A stretch of DNA of 64,000 bases from Gonocerus acuteangulatus (GCA_946811695.1 OX328124.1:56116603-56180602); one strand, 5' to 3'; shown: positions 1 through 12,352, counted from the stretch's first letter. The notes: generated from the letters alone by a model not told the origin. A program made the numbers and translations.

Positions 1-131
1 TAGCCAGGATAGGGGTGATGCCTTTTCTTTTTTCGAAAGAAAAGCCACCGCCCCTAGTGGGAATCGAACCCACGACCTTTGGCACGGAGTGTTAAGAGCT
101 CACGCCTTAACCCTCACGGCTACCGGGTCTC
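1..131 (-). repeat. tRNA-derived SINE fragment (SINE-1)
   Basis: Read on the minus strand, 50-131 looks like a tRNA: a B-box-like GGTTCGATTCCC precedes the 3' arm, and a D-arm-like GGTAGCC lies near 125. It is followed by a body containing TTTCGAAAG (33-43). The body recurs near 1125-1160 with a more decayed tRNA-like part, so this is a dispersed retroposon rather than a tRNA gene. It reaches the window edge, so the 3' tail is not seen. Confidence 0.6.
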
Positions 132-300
132 CGGTATATTTAAATTGAAGATTTAAATAAGTACGTACAAAAATAAAAACTTGTTTCTTGTTTTACGATC
201 TCTCCAAAACGAGCAAATCTGTAAAGGACTTTTTGTCTTTGTTTTTTGGTCCCCTACACGCTCCTGAAGTTTTGTCATTTAAAATCGGGACACCCTGTGA

Positions 301-301
<1 letters not shown>

Positions 302-374
<73 letters not shown>

Positions 375-375
375 A
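302..375. repeat. (TA)n microsatellite
   Basis: About 35 uninterrupted TA units, ending in a short TG run at 377-388. Similar tracts recur across the window and serve as landing sites for several mobile elements. Confidence 0.95.
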
Positions 376-394
376 TGTGTGTGTGTGACTGTTA

Positions 395-960
395 ACGCGA
401 TACCCGCCAGAATGTTTGCTACGAAACTTGGTATATAGAACTTATCTTGCAAACGATTGAACGAGTTCGATAATCAGCAAAATCGATCCCTTTGGGGGGG
501 GGGGGTTACGCCGGATCCGAATTACTAATTTGCTCATTCCGTTCTTTCTGTTATATTGTAACGAAACTCGGCACAAGTCGTGATTATCTAAAGAGAAAGA
601 TGTATTTTAAAAATTAAAAGATGAAGTTTACTCAGCATTCTTTTCAGATTGTAAAAGCGGCCAAAGCGGCTCGGGCATTGGTTTTTACTTCTACCACTAG
701 CGTCGCTTTAATAGGTTCCTCCGTTGTTATAATTACGAGATTTTCTCCTCTTACATGAGTACGCTTTTATTATTCATGAAAATCAATAATGAAAAATGTG
801 TAGTTTTTGTGCATTTATTTAGTAGTGTAGTACGTCTTATACATAACACTTTTTTTTTGTATTTTCTAGGATATCTTAGACAACTTATTCATGAATGCAG
901 CTTACAATTCCCACCTTCTGATGAATGTGCTTAGTTATGCAGCCCCTGTGTGACGGACAG
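395..960 (+). repeat. Dispersed repeat, family B, copy 1
   Basis: Non-coding sequence related to 4790-5225: both contain AACGAGTTCG/AACGTGTTCG, CAGCAAAATCG, a G-run, and the ending AATGTGCTTAGT-ATGCAG-CCCTG. A G-run of 13 sits at 494-506. A further inverted copy makes up 57960-59030. No coding capacity was seen and the class is unknown. Confidence 0.55.
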
Positions 961-1084
961 TTTAAGTTTGTAGTTGTCCAAGTTTTGGCCCAAGTTTGGT
1001 CCAAGCTTAATTGAAATAATACATATAATTTAGTAAGTACTCATATATATAATTTATTTATTTACATTTTAACATCCAGTTATA

Positions 1085-1235
1085 CATAACACACATTTTT
1101 GGGACGGGTTATCTACAGGTTACCACCCTTTTCTAGCCAGGACATTGCCTTTTATTTTTTCGAAAGGAAAGCTAGTTTTTCTTGCGGGAATCAAACCCAC
1201 GACCTTAAGACACAGAGCCACCGGGCCTCATGCTC
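1085..1235 (-). repeat. SINE-1, second copy (decayed)
   Basis: Shares with 1-131 the TAGCCAGGA body start, TTTTTTCGAAAG, and the tRNA-like end GGGAATC-AACCCACGACCTT near 1185-1205. It additionally shows the body segment GGTTATCTACAGGTTACC, also seen near 17050 and 42810-42830. Confidence 0.55.
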
Positions 1236-1789
1236 ATTTATAAGAACCCACTAAGAACTCTTATTAACCCATTCGAGACCCATTGCACTCTATGTGTACA
1301 ATTGACTTACGAGGCTATAAGACGCCCTGCACGCCGTGTATGCAGTAATGGTAATTATTAGTTATTCTGAGTAAACTAGTCGTCGAAATATGATATTTCT
1401 TGGATTAATTAAATCTCTAAAGTACAAGAAAACAAAATTTTGCATTGGTTTTATTGTTTATCAAAAAATCTAAAAATTGTCTGTATTTTCTTTTTACCTT
1501 ACATTGCACACATGCCCAATCCGCTGTCCAAAAAAAAACCCAAAAAAATGTTTCCGAAGCACACCTGGTGTGCAATGATGTTCTTTATGTGAATTAACTT
1601 ACGAATTGGGTGATTTCCATAGTAAACATGTTCTTTTATTAAAAATGAACAATAAAAAGAAGAAAATGGCTCCTAGGGACTGTGTTCTAAATCGTCGTCT
1701 CGAATGGGATAATCATACGTAAGCTTACCTTAATCACTTAGACTGTTCATAATTACTTACTCTGTAAGCGTGAACAATTTGGAACCCCA

Positions 1790-2090
1790 TTCTTCAGTCT
1801 CAACACAAGCCCATATGGGTAGATACTGTAGAGATATCTGATTATTTAACATTCATATCACTAACAAGATCGTGTGGTCAGTACTATGATCCGAACGCTT
1901 GATTTTCCCCCTTTACATGAACCAATAGAACGATGGGTGGACCTAGGGGTGGTCTGGGTCAACAATTCCGACCCTCAAACAACGACACTATAACATAAAA
2001 TCTGTCTGTGCTCAAAATCGGGATTTTGATCTTAGGTCTTCCTAAAGATGGGTCTTGTATTGTTAAGCCTTACTCTCACCTCATATAAGC
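1790..2090 (-). repeat. SINE-2 copy (strongly diverged)
   Basis: Matches the better-preserved element at 26129-26465 through AGATACTGTAGAG-TATCTGATT, GTGTGGTCA-ACTATGATCCG and the GATTTTCCCC block. The tRNA-like head (about 2020-2085) is barely recognisable. Confidence 0.5.
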
Positions 2091-2554
2091 ATATTGCTAT
2101 ATATCACGCTCGGCGCTTATTCTGTAGACACTATCAGAAATATTTGTCAAGTAAGAACGTTTAAATACACTCAGTTACAACCCTCATATAATAGCACATT
2201 ACAAGTCGCATTGCACATTCATAATATTTTAAAATCTTGAATTTTGCAAAATATAGGATTTAACAATGTTTGAGTGAAGGCCCTTCTTGTATTGCAGATA
2301 GATCCTATTTGCCAACGCAAAACAACTTAAAATGGAACATTTAAACCAGAATAATCTATAAAAATAATTTATAAGAATCAGTGAAAGTAGTATTAAAATA
2401 AGAGTACCTATGTCTGAAAATAGGTGAGGTCTGGGGATAAAAATTTACTTCAACATTTTGTTAGTTTAAAAAATATTTATGACGTTCATAACTATCTACT
2501 AAGGAGGATCTGTATATAAACTATCCCTAAATTATAATTTTAGGCTAGTTTATA

Positions 2555-2585
2555 TAATAATAATAATTATTATTATTATTATTAG
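2555..2585. repeat. (ATA/ATT)n microsatellite
   Basis: Trinucleotide run lying just inside the intron that follows the exon ending at 2596. It creates a spurious Asn/Tyr tail in the open frame. Confidence 0.85.
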
Positions 2586-2595
2586 TAAAGATTAC

Positions 2596-3348
2596 CTCGT
2601 GTAGCTTCTTATTCCTGAGGACCTCCCTGAGCCTTGGAGCTGCCAGAACCTCCTCCTGGTTATCTGCTTCTTCTGCCGCCCTCTCCCTAGGCAGATGCTC
2701 TTCTGTATCATACCTTCTGATTTGACTGTATATCTGTACAGGTACAAACCCCACATCTACCTGCTTCTTTCCAGGTACTTCACCTTTAGCCCATCCACCT
2801 GGCACTCCATACTTCGGCCTTGTTGGTATGTCTCTTGCCACCTCGTGTTCACTGATGAATTCTTCTTCTCTTTTTGGAGGTTCGGGATCTGCTTCATCTT
2901 CGACGAGCTCCGTTCCAGCTGCTTCCATCATGTCTTGTGCGCTTTGTTGTTCGAGACTAATCGTTTTAAACGTATTTTCATAAACCGCCCTTCTGCGTTC
3001 TCTTGGTCGGGAATTCTTTGAGCTGTAAATGAAATCACTGTTTGTTCGGAATGTCCAGAATGGCAAAACAGACCCCGAATAGGAAGATATGGGTGCATTA
3101 CCGTAAGAATAACTGTCTTCAACAAAACCGAAAAGGTCTCTCCACTTGCTTTTTGAGGTGTCACGTTCGCGCCTATTCCTCCGTGGATTTTTCACTAGTG
3201 ATTCATCGTTATTGTAAGCCAAAGGATCTAGAATTTCGGTGGCACTGTTCAACGATCTTCCGACACTTTGAGAATGTTCGCGAGCACTCAATTCGCCGCA
3301 GGAGGACAGTACGCCCGACGCTAGAACGAAAAGTACGATGAGCTCCAT
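2596..3348 (-). CDS. Secreted basic-site-rich protein, first coding exon (partial)
   Basis: The start ATG opens a reading frame with a typical signal peptide (MELIVLFVLASGVLSSCGEL). The frame runs 251 codons to a good splice donor, ACGAG|GTAAT, with GT at 2594-2595. Beyond the donor the frame enters an ATT/TAA microsatellite, giving Asn and Tyr runs that are surely intronic. The product is acidic overall but has several basic clusters that could be convertase sites: NPRRNRR and a GlyAsnAla-rich stretch in the N-terminal third, RPRERRR near residue 117, then QIRR and LPRER towards the end. Apart from one Cys near the signal cleavage site it has almost no cysteines. This layout resembles a neuropeptide or other processed precursor, but I do not recognise the family. 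Downstream exons (lower coordinates) were not identified. The coding exon is one long unbroken frame, unlike the repeats around it. Confidence 0.75.
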
Positions 3349-4779
3349 GTTCTCACTGTAACATGTTAGCCGTACCGAGCCTCTAAGGGAAATGCTTTTC
3401 CGATGCTTTCCCCCCCTTCTGGAGAAACCAGGGGCGGTAGGGGTGGAGCCATTGTCTTTGGAAAGCTAGCCCGTCCCCACCCCCGTCCCCGTAGGTTACC
3501 CTTTATGTAAAAACTGAACGGCAATTTGACCCCTGCGGGACCAATGGTGTCGCAACAGTGTAACAGTCCCCAGACAACCCCCACCTCTAAATTTCACAGT
3601 CACGTAAGTGAGAACCCCCTTTGTGGTGAGGCTATGAAGGAAAGTGTGAACCGATAGTGAAATGTGCAATAGGCGACACTACTCTTTGTCTAGCCCTAAC
3701 TCAGATTGCTATAAAGGCTTCAAGGATAATGAAGTTACATTGTAACCTTCTATTGAGTGTAGACACTTTTGGCCAACAAGTCAGTACCGAGTCATATCAA
3801 GGCTCTGAGGAAAATGAAAAGTTCTACTGAAGGTAAATTTTCTATTATAAGGAGTTATTTAAGGTCATTTTAATTATATCAATCCCAGTGTCAACGTTAC
3901 AATAACTTCTATCGTTACTATGATATTAGATATACCTATAAATAATTATATGTGAATTCAAGTATGTAAAAACAAAACTTCAACTTAAAAAGCTATTAAT
4001 TATGAATTCCACTCCGTAACGGAATTAAACTGTTCACCATTATTATGCAAATAATAAATAACGACGATTTAGCAAAATTAACAAAGCATTTGCTTACTTA
4101 TTCTAAAAACATTACAGCAATGGAATAAAAACTTCAGCCGGTGGGTTTCATATTAATTTATTAACATGAAACCCACCATTAACATGGTATTTTCTTTCCC
4201 CTTTTTTTTTTTTTTTTATTTTTTACAAATAATTGTTCTCCTTTGAGGAGCAATTATAATGACAATTAATTAATAATTTGAACAATAACATTTGTATTTC
4301 ATGGTGAATGAATTATTAAAAAGATAGCCTCGCAAGACCTTAAACCATTAAGTAGCATGGAAGGTGGAAGTCTGTGATAATTATTGAGTAAAATCATTGT
4401 TAAAATTGTGAGACATTTTTAATATCTTTGTTTTAAACGTGCCACATTCCTACTCCTATGGTTGGAGGCTCTTATTAATGGAAGTTTTTCATAAAGCCTT
4501 TGAATGAGTTCCTCAATGTACTCTGCAGTGCTAACAACATCTGTGAATTTGGATGTTCCTTAGACGCTAGTCCATTTAAAAAGATTGGTAGGATTTTGTT
4601 TTGAAATGCCCGAAGTCTCGTATTCTTGTAACAAAAATTGTATAGCCGTATTTTAGCGCTTTTCGAAGGAATATGTAGGACTCTGCAAACTTCAAATGAT
4701 TTTTGAAAAACTTCTTGAAATCTTCATGGATCTTCTACGTACTAGATACCGAAAATTACCCCCGTTACAATTTATATTA
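3349..4779. other. Intergenic sequence without recognised gene
   Basis: 3360-3600, just upstream of the minus-strand exon, is unusually GC-rich for this window and could hold its 5' UTR or promoter; no TATA or initiator was assigned. The rest is AT-rich. It includes a T-run (4201-4217) and a perfect 12-bp hairpin, GGTGGGTTTCAT at 4140-4151 pairing with 4166-4177. Confidence 0.5.
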
Positions 4780-4789
4780 CAATTTTTTT

Positions 4790-5225
4790 GTAGGTGTGTT
4801 AACACGATAGCAGCCATCGTTTTTGTTTGTTTTTGCCACGAAACGTGATACCATTCCCTTAGCAAACTATTGAACGTGTTCGTTAACCAGCAAAATCGGA
4901 CCATAGGGAGGGGAGTTTACTCTGGACACAATTTACTAATTTGCCGGCCGTCATTTGTACTTCTTTGCAATGAAGACAAGATGCCTCGCCAATGAGGAAC
5001 ATGTGTTGTAAAAACGACTAAATTCAGGTCATTAAAAGGTGGGGTTTACTAAGGAAACATATATTTATTAAAAATCAATAATTAAGGCAGCTGCTCATTA
5101 CAAAAGTAAAATGTTTATTGTGAATTTATGTAGGTTATTTTAAGCAAATTATGCACGAATGCAGCGTACACTACCACTTTTCTATGGAATGTGCTTAGTA
5201 ATGCAGACCCTGCACGACGGTATAT
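4790..5225 (+). repeat. Dispersed repeat, family B, copy 2
   Basis: Parallels 395-960 in order: GAACGTGTTCGTTAACCAG, GGAGTTTACTC, then AATGTGCTTAGTAATGCAGACCCTG ending near 5215. Several insertions and deletions separate the two copies. Confidence 0.55.
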
Positions 5226-8200
5226 TTTTTTAATTTTTATTCGTGGACGAAATATGTTTTTTAAATGAATGCGTCTTCTAGTCAGGCTAGTGTCAAAGTG
5301 ATAGCCATTTTTTATCCACTGTACATTCTAATTTATTTACTTAATTCTCATTTTTTTTAAAGAAGAAAAGTAAAACCGTAGACTTTCTCCAGCAGGTTAC
5401 ATTAGTCCCTTTCATAGTGTTTCCAGAATGCACAATGTGCTTGTATTAATCTCGTCCCTCTTCCTCTTAACATATCAGCTAGAAAGCAGGCGAAAATAAC
5501 TATTTTATGTAGAAAAAGGAGCTATTTTACCTCGTCCATTGTGATGCCTTGGTAGTAAGACACGTATTGTGCGAGGAGCCAACACGTTCTACGTACAATG
5601 GCCTCAGGTACAGGACGTCATATGGTAATCGTGAGTTTTCAACGAAAGTGAAGATATTACTTTCAAATGGATACTTTTACAACTCCGAGTGACATCCCAA
5701 AAGTTATATCATTCGATATGTCACTCTTGTTCTCGAAATGCAGTTGGGCTTATACATATGTGTAGCACAATCGGAGGGAAGAGGTAGTTTTAACTCGCCT
5801 GCTTATTGGCCATTCTCCATTTAAGTCAGGGCGTATCTAAAGTACCTATAGTTGCATGTTGAGAGGGCGTTAATTTTTGCGGGAATATCTTCGGAAGACC
5901 TTATATAACAATACTTGAGGTGTGCATACATTGAAAATTTCCCTGATTTTTTTTTAAATGTTCAAAAAATCATGATTATTTTCTACTTCTTTCGCTCAGA
6001 ACTCCGAAAGTATTCAGGTCAGAGACCTCCTAAAAGCGTCAAAAGATTTGCAATAAAAATTGCTATAATGTTACATTATTCAGAAATGATTCGCGGCTGA
6101 GCATAATAGCAATACTTATGAAAAATAAGGCGAAACATAGGCATTTTTTATGCCTATAAATAAATTAAATTAAATATATCAAATTTGATGGATTGTTTTA
6201 TTATATAATCAACATTTTTTTCAATTTACACATATCTCAATTATTGTTACGTCAGTTCTTCTGAAGATAGTCCCGTAAAGATTAGCGTGCCTTCTCTGAA
6301 CATCCGACCCAAAACAGATGTATTATAATTACTATTATTAAAAAGACTTTCTTATAGTATACTTATGTACCGTCACTCGATGTTTAAAAATGGTCTGATT
6401 TTGATAACATTTGGTGTAAAAATACTTGGATTCAAACGATAAATAAGCGAGAAGGGTTATGAATTAATAGAATTCCAGGTACAATTGTTATACCTACATA
6501 TTTAGAGGTTATGTGGACACTGGGGAAAAAAGTTTTTTGACTAATGAGCTTCCTACAAAAGGGACGAGGATAATGCACTATGATGACGAAGTTCCAGTGA
6601 GTTGGCCTTTTTCCACGAGCCAAATATTCCGGTGCTGAAGTACCAATGTGCACCGAAGAACCAATCTGCACCTGATCCTTTTGAAGAGGAATGTGCTGTA
6701 ATCAAGGACCGAAATAAAAATAATGTTTCGAAAAAATTATGACAAAAAATTACTTCATAATTTATATTTTTAAAATTAATAAATAACTTTTATAAAATAA
6801 TTTTTATATAAAAATTGTCTCGTTAAAATTTGTTGGGAAAAGTTAAATAATCATTGTTTGTGAAGAAAAATTCTAGTTTAATGTTAACATTTTAAAACAA
6901 AAAAAAAAAGTTTCTATTTTAAGAGTAAAAACATGAATATATTTTTAATGTATTTTACAGAATAATGATATACAGTTCATTAATTTAAGAATTTTAAATG
7001 AATTAATTAATCACTTATCACGAGAGGTAAATAATTGTCTAATATCCTCAGAATAAATAAATAAATTATTATTTAATCCTTCCATTAAACATTTACGTGT
7101 GAATGCAAACGATCTCCTTGGTAGTTTCACCTTTGTTTAAAATGGGTCGTAGAAAAAAAAACGTTTTTCCGTGGAATGTTCAAGTTCGATTTCGCTAATA
7201 AGACAGAGATATATTCAGATTTGGACAATCCCTCTCATCATTCTAATGAAGTAAAAAAGGTGCCAATAAAAATAAATTAAAATATTTTACAGGACTGCTG
7301 TATTGACTTAGCCACGAAGGAGGGTTTCCCATTTTCGCTTTTAGATTGTTCTGCATTCCGTGGGATGTAGACCCTATTTTCCATGGTTTTTGTTTTGAAT
7401 AATGTTTAAAAGGTGAAATAATTGAAAATTTGTATTAAAACTTTTGGAATAAGATTATTCAAATAATTTTTATTTTTAAGTTTTTAAAATAAAAATTATT
7501 AGAAAACTGCTTTAAAAAATAATAAAATGTATCAATTACGATGAAATTTTTATTTTTATTTACCAATAATAAAAATTTAAGGGTAACGTGAAACTCATTT
7601 GAAATCAAAATTAATAATTATTTTCGGTCCCTGGTTGTAATATATACAAACCGTAAACATTTGGTGATTGTTGTTGATACCAGCGTACGCCTTACCCAGA
7701 CTTGATTAATCAATGAAGAACTAGGCATAACATTAATAATAATAATTAACCAAATTGATGGAAACGCAACTAAGCAACGAAGCATTGCATAAAATTAATA
7801 ATAATTAACGAAATTGATGTAATGCTTCGTTACCTATTTGCGTTTTCTTCATAACCTTTCAGAAGAGGCTAAAGTAAAATTGTCTATTAGCTCCAACTGT
7901 CCATAAAAGAATGAAAATTCTCAACTAAGATTTTATTCCATTTTAATTGTAAATTTCCCCCGGTATCTGGTTTAAATGAGGTTAAGAAGCAGTTCGGCGG
8001 TAATGGAAATAGCCCCAAGTGACAAGATCGGCCCGATCATACCGTTGTCAATTAAATCGAGCTCTCTGCCATTGGAGCGGAAAAACGGTAACCTTTCGAT
8101 TTCCCCTGCTCCCTTTAGGAGCTGGCAAGTGGAGCAGCTTTGAGGGACAGGCGGCTTGAAGAAAGTTATGAGATGGATGTGGAGCTGTTCGGAACGAATT

Positions 8201-8470
8201 GGAGATGTCAGATAGCGTTGTCACATCATCACCCGATCTATCTCACGTACACTCTATTGATGTCTCCATTCCTAAGCATCCGGATAGGTCATTCCGCGGG
8301 AGCTGCATAAAGCAAAGGAACGGGTACAATAAACATAGGACATTTTTTTTTTTGCTCCTTGTGAATGGTACGCTAATGGAACTGTTTAAAGGCAGAAGTT
8401 ATGAATGCTTCCGCGAGGTTGACATTGACGACGATGGCTGATGATACGCTGACTTCGTTGAAACACCAAA
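5226..8470. other. AT-rich intergenic sequence, no gene seen
   Basis: No exon, RNA or mobile-element coding sequence could be supported. Short open frames at 5915-6100 and 6432-6671 lack family resemblance. An imperfect hairpin occurs around 7758-7846 (AACGCAA ... GAAGCATT paired with AATGCTTC ... TTGCGTT). 7980-8460 is somewhat richer in GC and contains an 80-codon open frame at 8199-8441 without recognisable features. Confidence 0.5.
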
Positions 8471-8514
8471 ACGGCCCTAAGGGTAAGCTCGCCTGTCTTA
8501 CCCATTTGAACCAC

Positions 8515-8830
8515 GCTTTAGCGCGTTTCCCCTCTGCCTCCATAGGGAGCAACCCCGCTTAAAGGTTGACCTCATGACGCAATACAAGACAATTTCACAT
8601 TTTAGAACCCATAGATCACGAAAAAAAAGGTGGTTCAAATTTATATACATATTTGTCTCTTTGCTCTTCCACAGGCTCACTCACAAATGGACCGATTTTG
8701 ATTAAATTTACTACTAAAATACTTTGTGTAATTTAAAGGGAATAGTTCGTTAACCAGGAGAATCTGCCTACTGGAATATTGTTTTTGGGGAACTTGGTTT
8801 TTGGTGCGATCAAAACCTGAACGCTTACGT
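8515..8830 (+). repeat. Dispersed repeat, family A, partial copy
   Basis: Carries the family A start region (TTAGCGCG-TTCC, CCCCGCTTA-AGGTTGA, CATGACGCAAT) and the following GGTGGTTCAAATTT and GTTCGTTAACCAG blocks. It breaks off just before a second, longer copy begins. Confidence 0.7.
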
Positions 8831-9884
8831 TTTTAGCGCGGTTCCTCCCTCCCCCATAGGGAGGAACCCCGCTTATAGGGTTGATACAATGAAACAATCC
8901 GGAAGTGCCGACAAGAAAATTTCGCGTTTCAGAACCCCTAGAGACCGAAAATAACGGTGGTTCAAATTTGTATATATATATATATGTATATATTTATTTA
9001 TATATATATATATATATATTTGTCTGTTCGCTCTCTAGATAGAAGACGAATGGTCCGATTTTGATAAAATTTGGTACGAAAATCCTTCGTCCAATTTGAA
9101 AGGTCAAGTTCGTTAACCAGCAAAATCCGCCTACTGGAAGATGGCGTTTGGGGCGAAATTCGCGCAAAAAAAATCGTAACGCTTACGTTTTTGAGTACAT
9201 ACGCTTCTAAGTACTCGTTTTATATGATTCCTGGGCTAGGAAAACGAATGAAACCATTTTCAAGGCGATAGCTTTAACCGTTTTCGAGAAAATTGGAAAA
9301 ATATTTTTTGAATACCGTTTTTGGTTTGGGTACTTAGAATCATGGGATTCAGTTGAAACATTTTCTGCATGTTCTACTTTCATCAAAACTAATATATTGA
9401 AATTTTGGTTACGCTTGGAGTTAAGGAAGGGTTAGAATAAAATATTTTATTAACAGACATAAAAAGTTTTAGTAACTTTGTTTACTTTCCTTAATATCTC
9501 GAAAAAGGTTGAGAATCTTGGTAAACGGAAGAATAACATTAGAAAGCTTATTAAATGCTCTAAAAAAAAGGTTCTAATGAAAGTTTAGATTAGACGATGT
9601 CAATCAGAGAAATAAGTGCTTAAAACTTTAAAGTAATTGATTTCCCTTATTCGAACTGTTCTTTTTGTCTGTTTTTATTCCTTGTTATTTTTTAACTGCT
9701 TATAGTTGGATAATGTATTTGATAACAAATCAGGTTAAGAAAACTAAGAAAAACAATTTAATCTTAGAGATATGGATTTCCAAGATAATATAGCTTTTCA
9801 AATTCCTAGCGGGGTCCTTCCTAGGGCGGGGACCCACCCAGGTAAGATCGTAAATAACACCTTTCTTGAGAGTAAAGATGGAAC

Positions 9885-10065
9885 TGTCAACTTTGGTCCT
9901 CCTCTACCTCCCAGCACTTTCATTGCTGACGAAGGCTACCACTGACTAGCCAAAACGTCCTAAATATAGATTTTTTTAACAAAAATCGTATTGAGGTTTA
10001 TTTAGCCGAATCCCAACCATTCCATCTTTACTTATCACCTCGACGGCTAACTATCTAATCTTTAT
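9885..10065 (+). mobile_element. Penelope-like element 3' end fragment
   Basis: Matches the two arms of the Penelope-like pair at 23148-25946: GACGAAGGCTACCA, AAATATAGATTTTTTTAAC, GAGGTTTATTTAGCCGAATC and CCATTCCATCTTTACTTATC, then CACCTCGACGGCTAACTATC. Only the terminal, non-coding part is present, as expected of a 5'-truncated retroelement. It contains a hammerhead-like core. Confidence 0.75.
9926..9956 (+). ncRNA. Hammerhead-ribozyme-like core (decayed)
   Basis: CTGACGA, then a hairpin GGCTA...TAGCC, then AAAAC where a functional hammerhead has GAAAC. The G-to-A change probably inactivates it. Hammerhead motifs in the terminal repeats of Penelope-like elements are established; stem III and the cleavage site were not resolved here. 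Confidence 0.5.
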
Positions 10066-10190
10066 GCTTTCTAGAAATGTGGACCCAAAATAATAACATC
10101 TTCTATTTTAATCATTTTAAATGAGTCTAGAGATAAGAACGGAACCGCGCTAAGATGATGCAGTTCCTGCGAGTCGGACTTTTTTTAAGT

Positions 10191-10950
10191 TTGTAGGCTT
10201 GTAAGTACACTTCTTATAGTTACTTTAAGTAGGGAAACGAACTAAACCAGTTTTAAGGCGATATGTGTAAGAAGTGTAAGTGGATAAGAGTAGTTTTTCT
10301 AGCTTATTTTCGGTTTGAGTACTTAAAATTGTTGGATTCACTTGATATATTTTCTACATGTTTGAAATTTATCCAAACTAAGATGTTCAAATTTTGGTTA
10401 GGCTTGGAGTTAAGGGAAAAAAAATATTAACGGATATGAAAGCGTTTGGGATCTCCGTTTCATAAATATGTCGAAAAATGTTGGCAAGCGGTGGTAAGTA
10501 AAAGGTAATCATTTGAAAGCTTATGAAATTTTCTGTAAAAAAGGTTCTGAAGAATATTTGATGAGGCAATGTCAATCGGAGAAATAAGTGCTAAAACATC
10601 GAAAGTGTTAGATCTGTTCCTTTGAACGACGTTTTGTTACTGTTAACCTCATTTTATAATTGGCTGTGTTTTTTTTAAGTGCATTTAAAAAAACACATGT
10701 TGACAAGCGCGTTAAAATTAAAATGAATATTTTTGTGAAACAGGGTAAGAAAATGAGAAACGTATTGATAAGACTGTTTTCCTAGAGCGAGCGTTGAAAA
10801 AGAAGATGCAGTCATTTGCACTTACGATACTGTCAATTTCCTGTTGTGGCGCCTAAAATAATTTTATATTTTTCACGATAGACTTACCAATAACTGCTTC
10901 TTTCCTTTACTAATGGAACTAGGAACATGATCGGACTTTTTTTAGAAGCT
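10191..10950 (+). repeat. Dispersed repeat, family A, internal and 3' fragment
   Basis: Repeats the body of family A (GATATGTG, TTGATATATTTTCTACATGT, GTCAATCGGAGAAATAAGTGC at about 10568-10588). It ends near GGAACATGATCGGACTTTTTT, a variant of the 10140-10190 end. Confidence 0.6.
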
Positions 10951-11049
10951 AACAAAGATCCGTGTAATTGCCCTTTGAAATAGAAAAAAATTACTTTCTT
11001 TTTCTTTTTCATTGTTTGCCCTCCTTTAGTTCATAAAGGTTAATCCCGC

Positions 11050-11330
11050 CACTCGGAACGCTCTTGGCTTAAATCACACATGGCACAAGATCTGTAGGGG
11101 ATCGGGCAAGCCTTCTTGTGCAACACATGTTCGCTGGACGGGAAAGCACACTGAGCTTTTTTTCTTGCGGCGAGCCGGAGCTGACAAGCGCGTTCTTATG
11201 TCACTACGTCCCTCGCACTTGCACGCTTCGGCGGTTGCTTTAATTTGTGCATGCAATCGGCATGCCACAAACACTTTCGAGGAACGTTCTAAAGAGTTAT
11301 CGAAGTGATTGTCCACTATAAGCCGGGAAA
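11050..11330. other. GC-richer unique-looking segment
   Basis: Richer in GC and CpG than its surroundings. An 80-codon minus-strand open frame (11074-11316) contains Cys and Arg-rich stretches but no recognisable domain. It could be an exon or a repeat remnant; nothing in the sequence decides. Confidence 0.25.
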
Positions 11331-11905
11331 CTGAAGACGGAGTATGTTTGTAAGACGGTTTTGGTTGTAAGACGAGTATTGCTAAATTGCCTCAGCGCTC
11401 TTAATGTTAATTAATCTGGAGGCATGGACTAAACATTTCTAGTCCATACCAGTGTAGCTATTATTGTTTGTGGTAGTCTCTATTAAGCAACAAATAACAA
11501 CCAAATAACAAAACAAATTATACAAGAGTACCGATACAAATATATTTTAGAGAAAACAATTGCTATGATACTACTTAGGACCATAAAGACTAATCCTTTT
11601 GACCAACTGCCATCAGAGGGAGGTAACACCTACCATAATAATAGCCTGAATATATGATAAAAAACAAACATCAAAATAGGCAAAAACAAGATAAGAGATA
11701 CATTTTGCAAACTTATATCACAGCTACTGGCTTACAACTAAATATTATAAAAGTGATCCAAATAAATTCACAAAATTTGAATATTTTATTACAATTATAC
11801 CACATACAATTATTTATTAAAGATCTACTACATTACAATAAATTACGGTAACTAATAATGAACATATAATTTATATTTACACCCTAACTTACATACACCA
11901 TACAC
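11331..11905. other. Intergenic sequence, nothing recognised
   Basis: AT-rich sequence without coding, RNA or repeat signals that I could support. Confidence 0.4.
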
Positions 11906-11907
11906 CT

Positions 11908-12352
11908 TCCCGTACAATGGCCACGTCAAACTGAGGTTACTGCTACGTATAGCGTCAATCAGCTGTGTAAGATCGATAGATTCCCCCCCCCCCAAAAAAA
12001 AAATAAAAAAATAAAAATAAATAAATAATAAAAAAAATAAATACATAAAAATAAGAATCGATCATCCAGAAAGATTAGTCCATTATAAAAAAATAAATAT
12101 TTTAGATTTTGTCACTGGATAAAAATTAATTAAATTGTGTTTAATAAATTAAAAAATATATTACTATTTAAATATTTGATGGCTGTTTCTTTATCAACTG
12201 ATTTTTTATTTTTTTTATATAATATGAATGTTTTCTTTATTCGATTTTTGTTTTTTTGGAATCTATCGATTTTACACAGCTGACTACTCACAGCTGATTT
12301 ACGCTATACGTAGTAGTAACCTCAGTTTGGACGTGGTCATTGTATCGGTAGG
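11908..12352. mobile_element. MITE with about 75-bp terminal inverted repeats
   Basis: The left arm (about 11910-11985: CAATGGCCACGTCAAACTGA, CTACGTATAGCGT, TCAGCTGTGTAA, GATCGATAGATTC) reappears inverted at about 12259-12345. The middle is AT-rich and non-coding, with C and A runs at 11983-12003. The length and structure fit a miniature inverted-repeat DNA transposon. The target duplication was not resolved, so the superfamily is unknown. Confidence 0.75.

Larger units (their letters stand above)
8835..10190 (+). repeat. Dispersed repeat, family A, near-complete copy
   Basis: Begins TTTAGCGCGGTTCCTCCCTC and ends GGAACCGCGCTAAGATGATG near 10142-10165. The ends share the inverted pair AGCGCGGTTCC/GGAACCGCGCT, which suggests a non-autonomous DNA element with short terminal inverted repeats. 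Between them lie a TA tract (8970-9020), GGTCAAGTTCGTTAACCAGC and a long AT-rich body without open frames. A Penelope-like fragment (9885-10065) interrupts it near its end. Related copies occupy 17868-21710, 22038-32820 and 49843-53745. No known family name is assigned. Confidence 0.65.

Noticed and set aside
50..131. Functional tRNA gene on the minus strand
   Set aside because: The tRNA-like part continues into a SINE body that recurs near 1125, and the arms do not form a clean cloverleaf.
2695..3164. Open frames overlapping the first gene on the plus strand and in another minus frame
   Set aside because: Shadows of the 2596-3348 coding exon; they lack a signal peptide or splice logic.
6432..6671. 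79-codon minus-strand open frame
   Set aside because: No recognisable domain, no codon or context support.
7758..7846. Imperfect hairpin considered as a microRNA or PLE end
   Set aside because: Pairing is patchy, the loop is long, and no hammerhead core or mature-like arm is evident.
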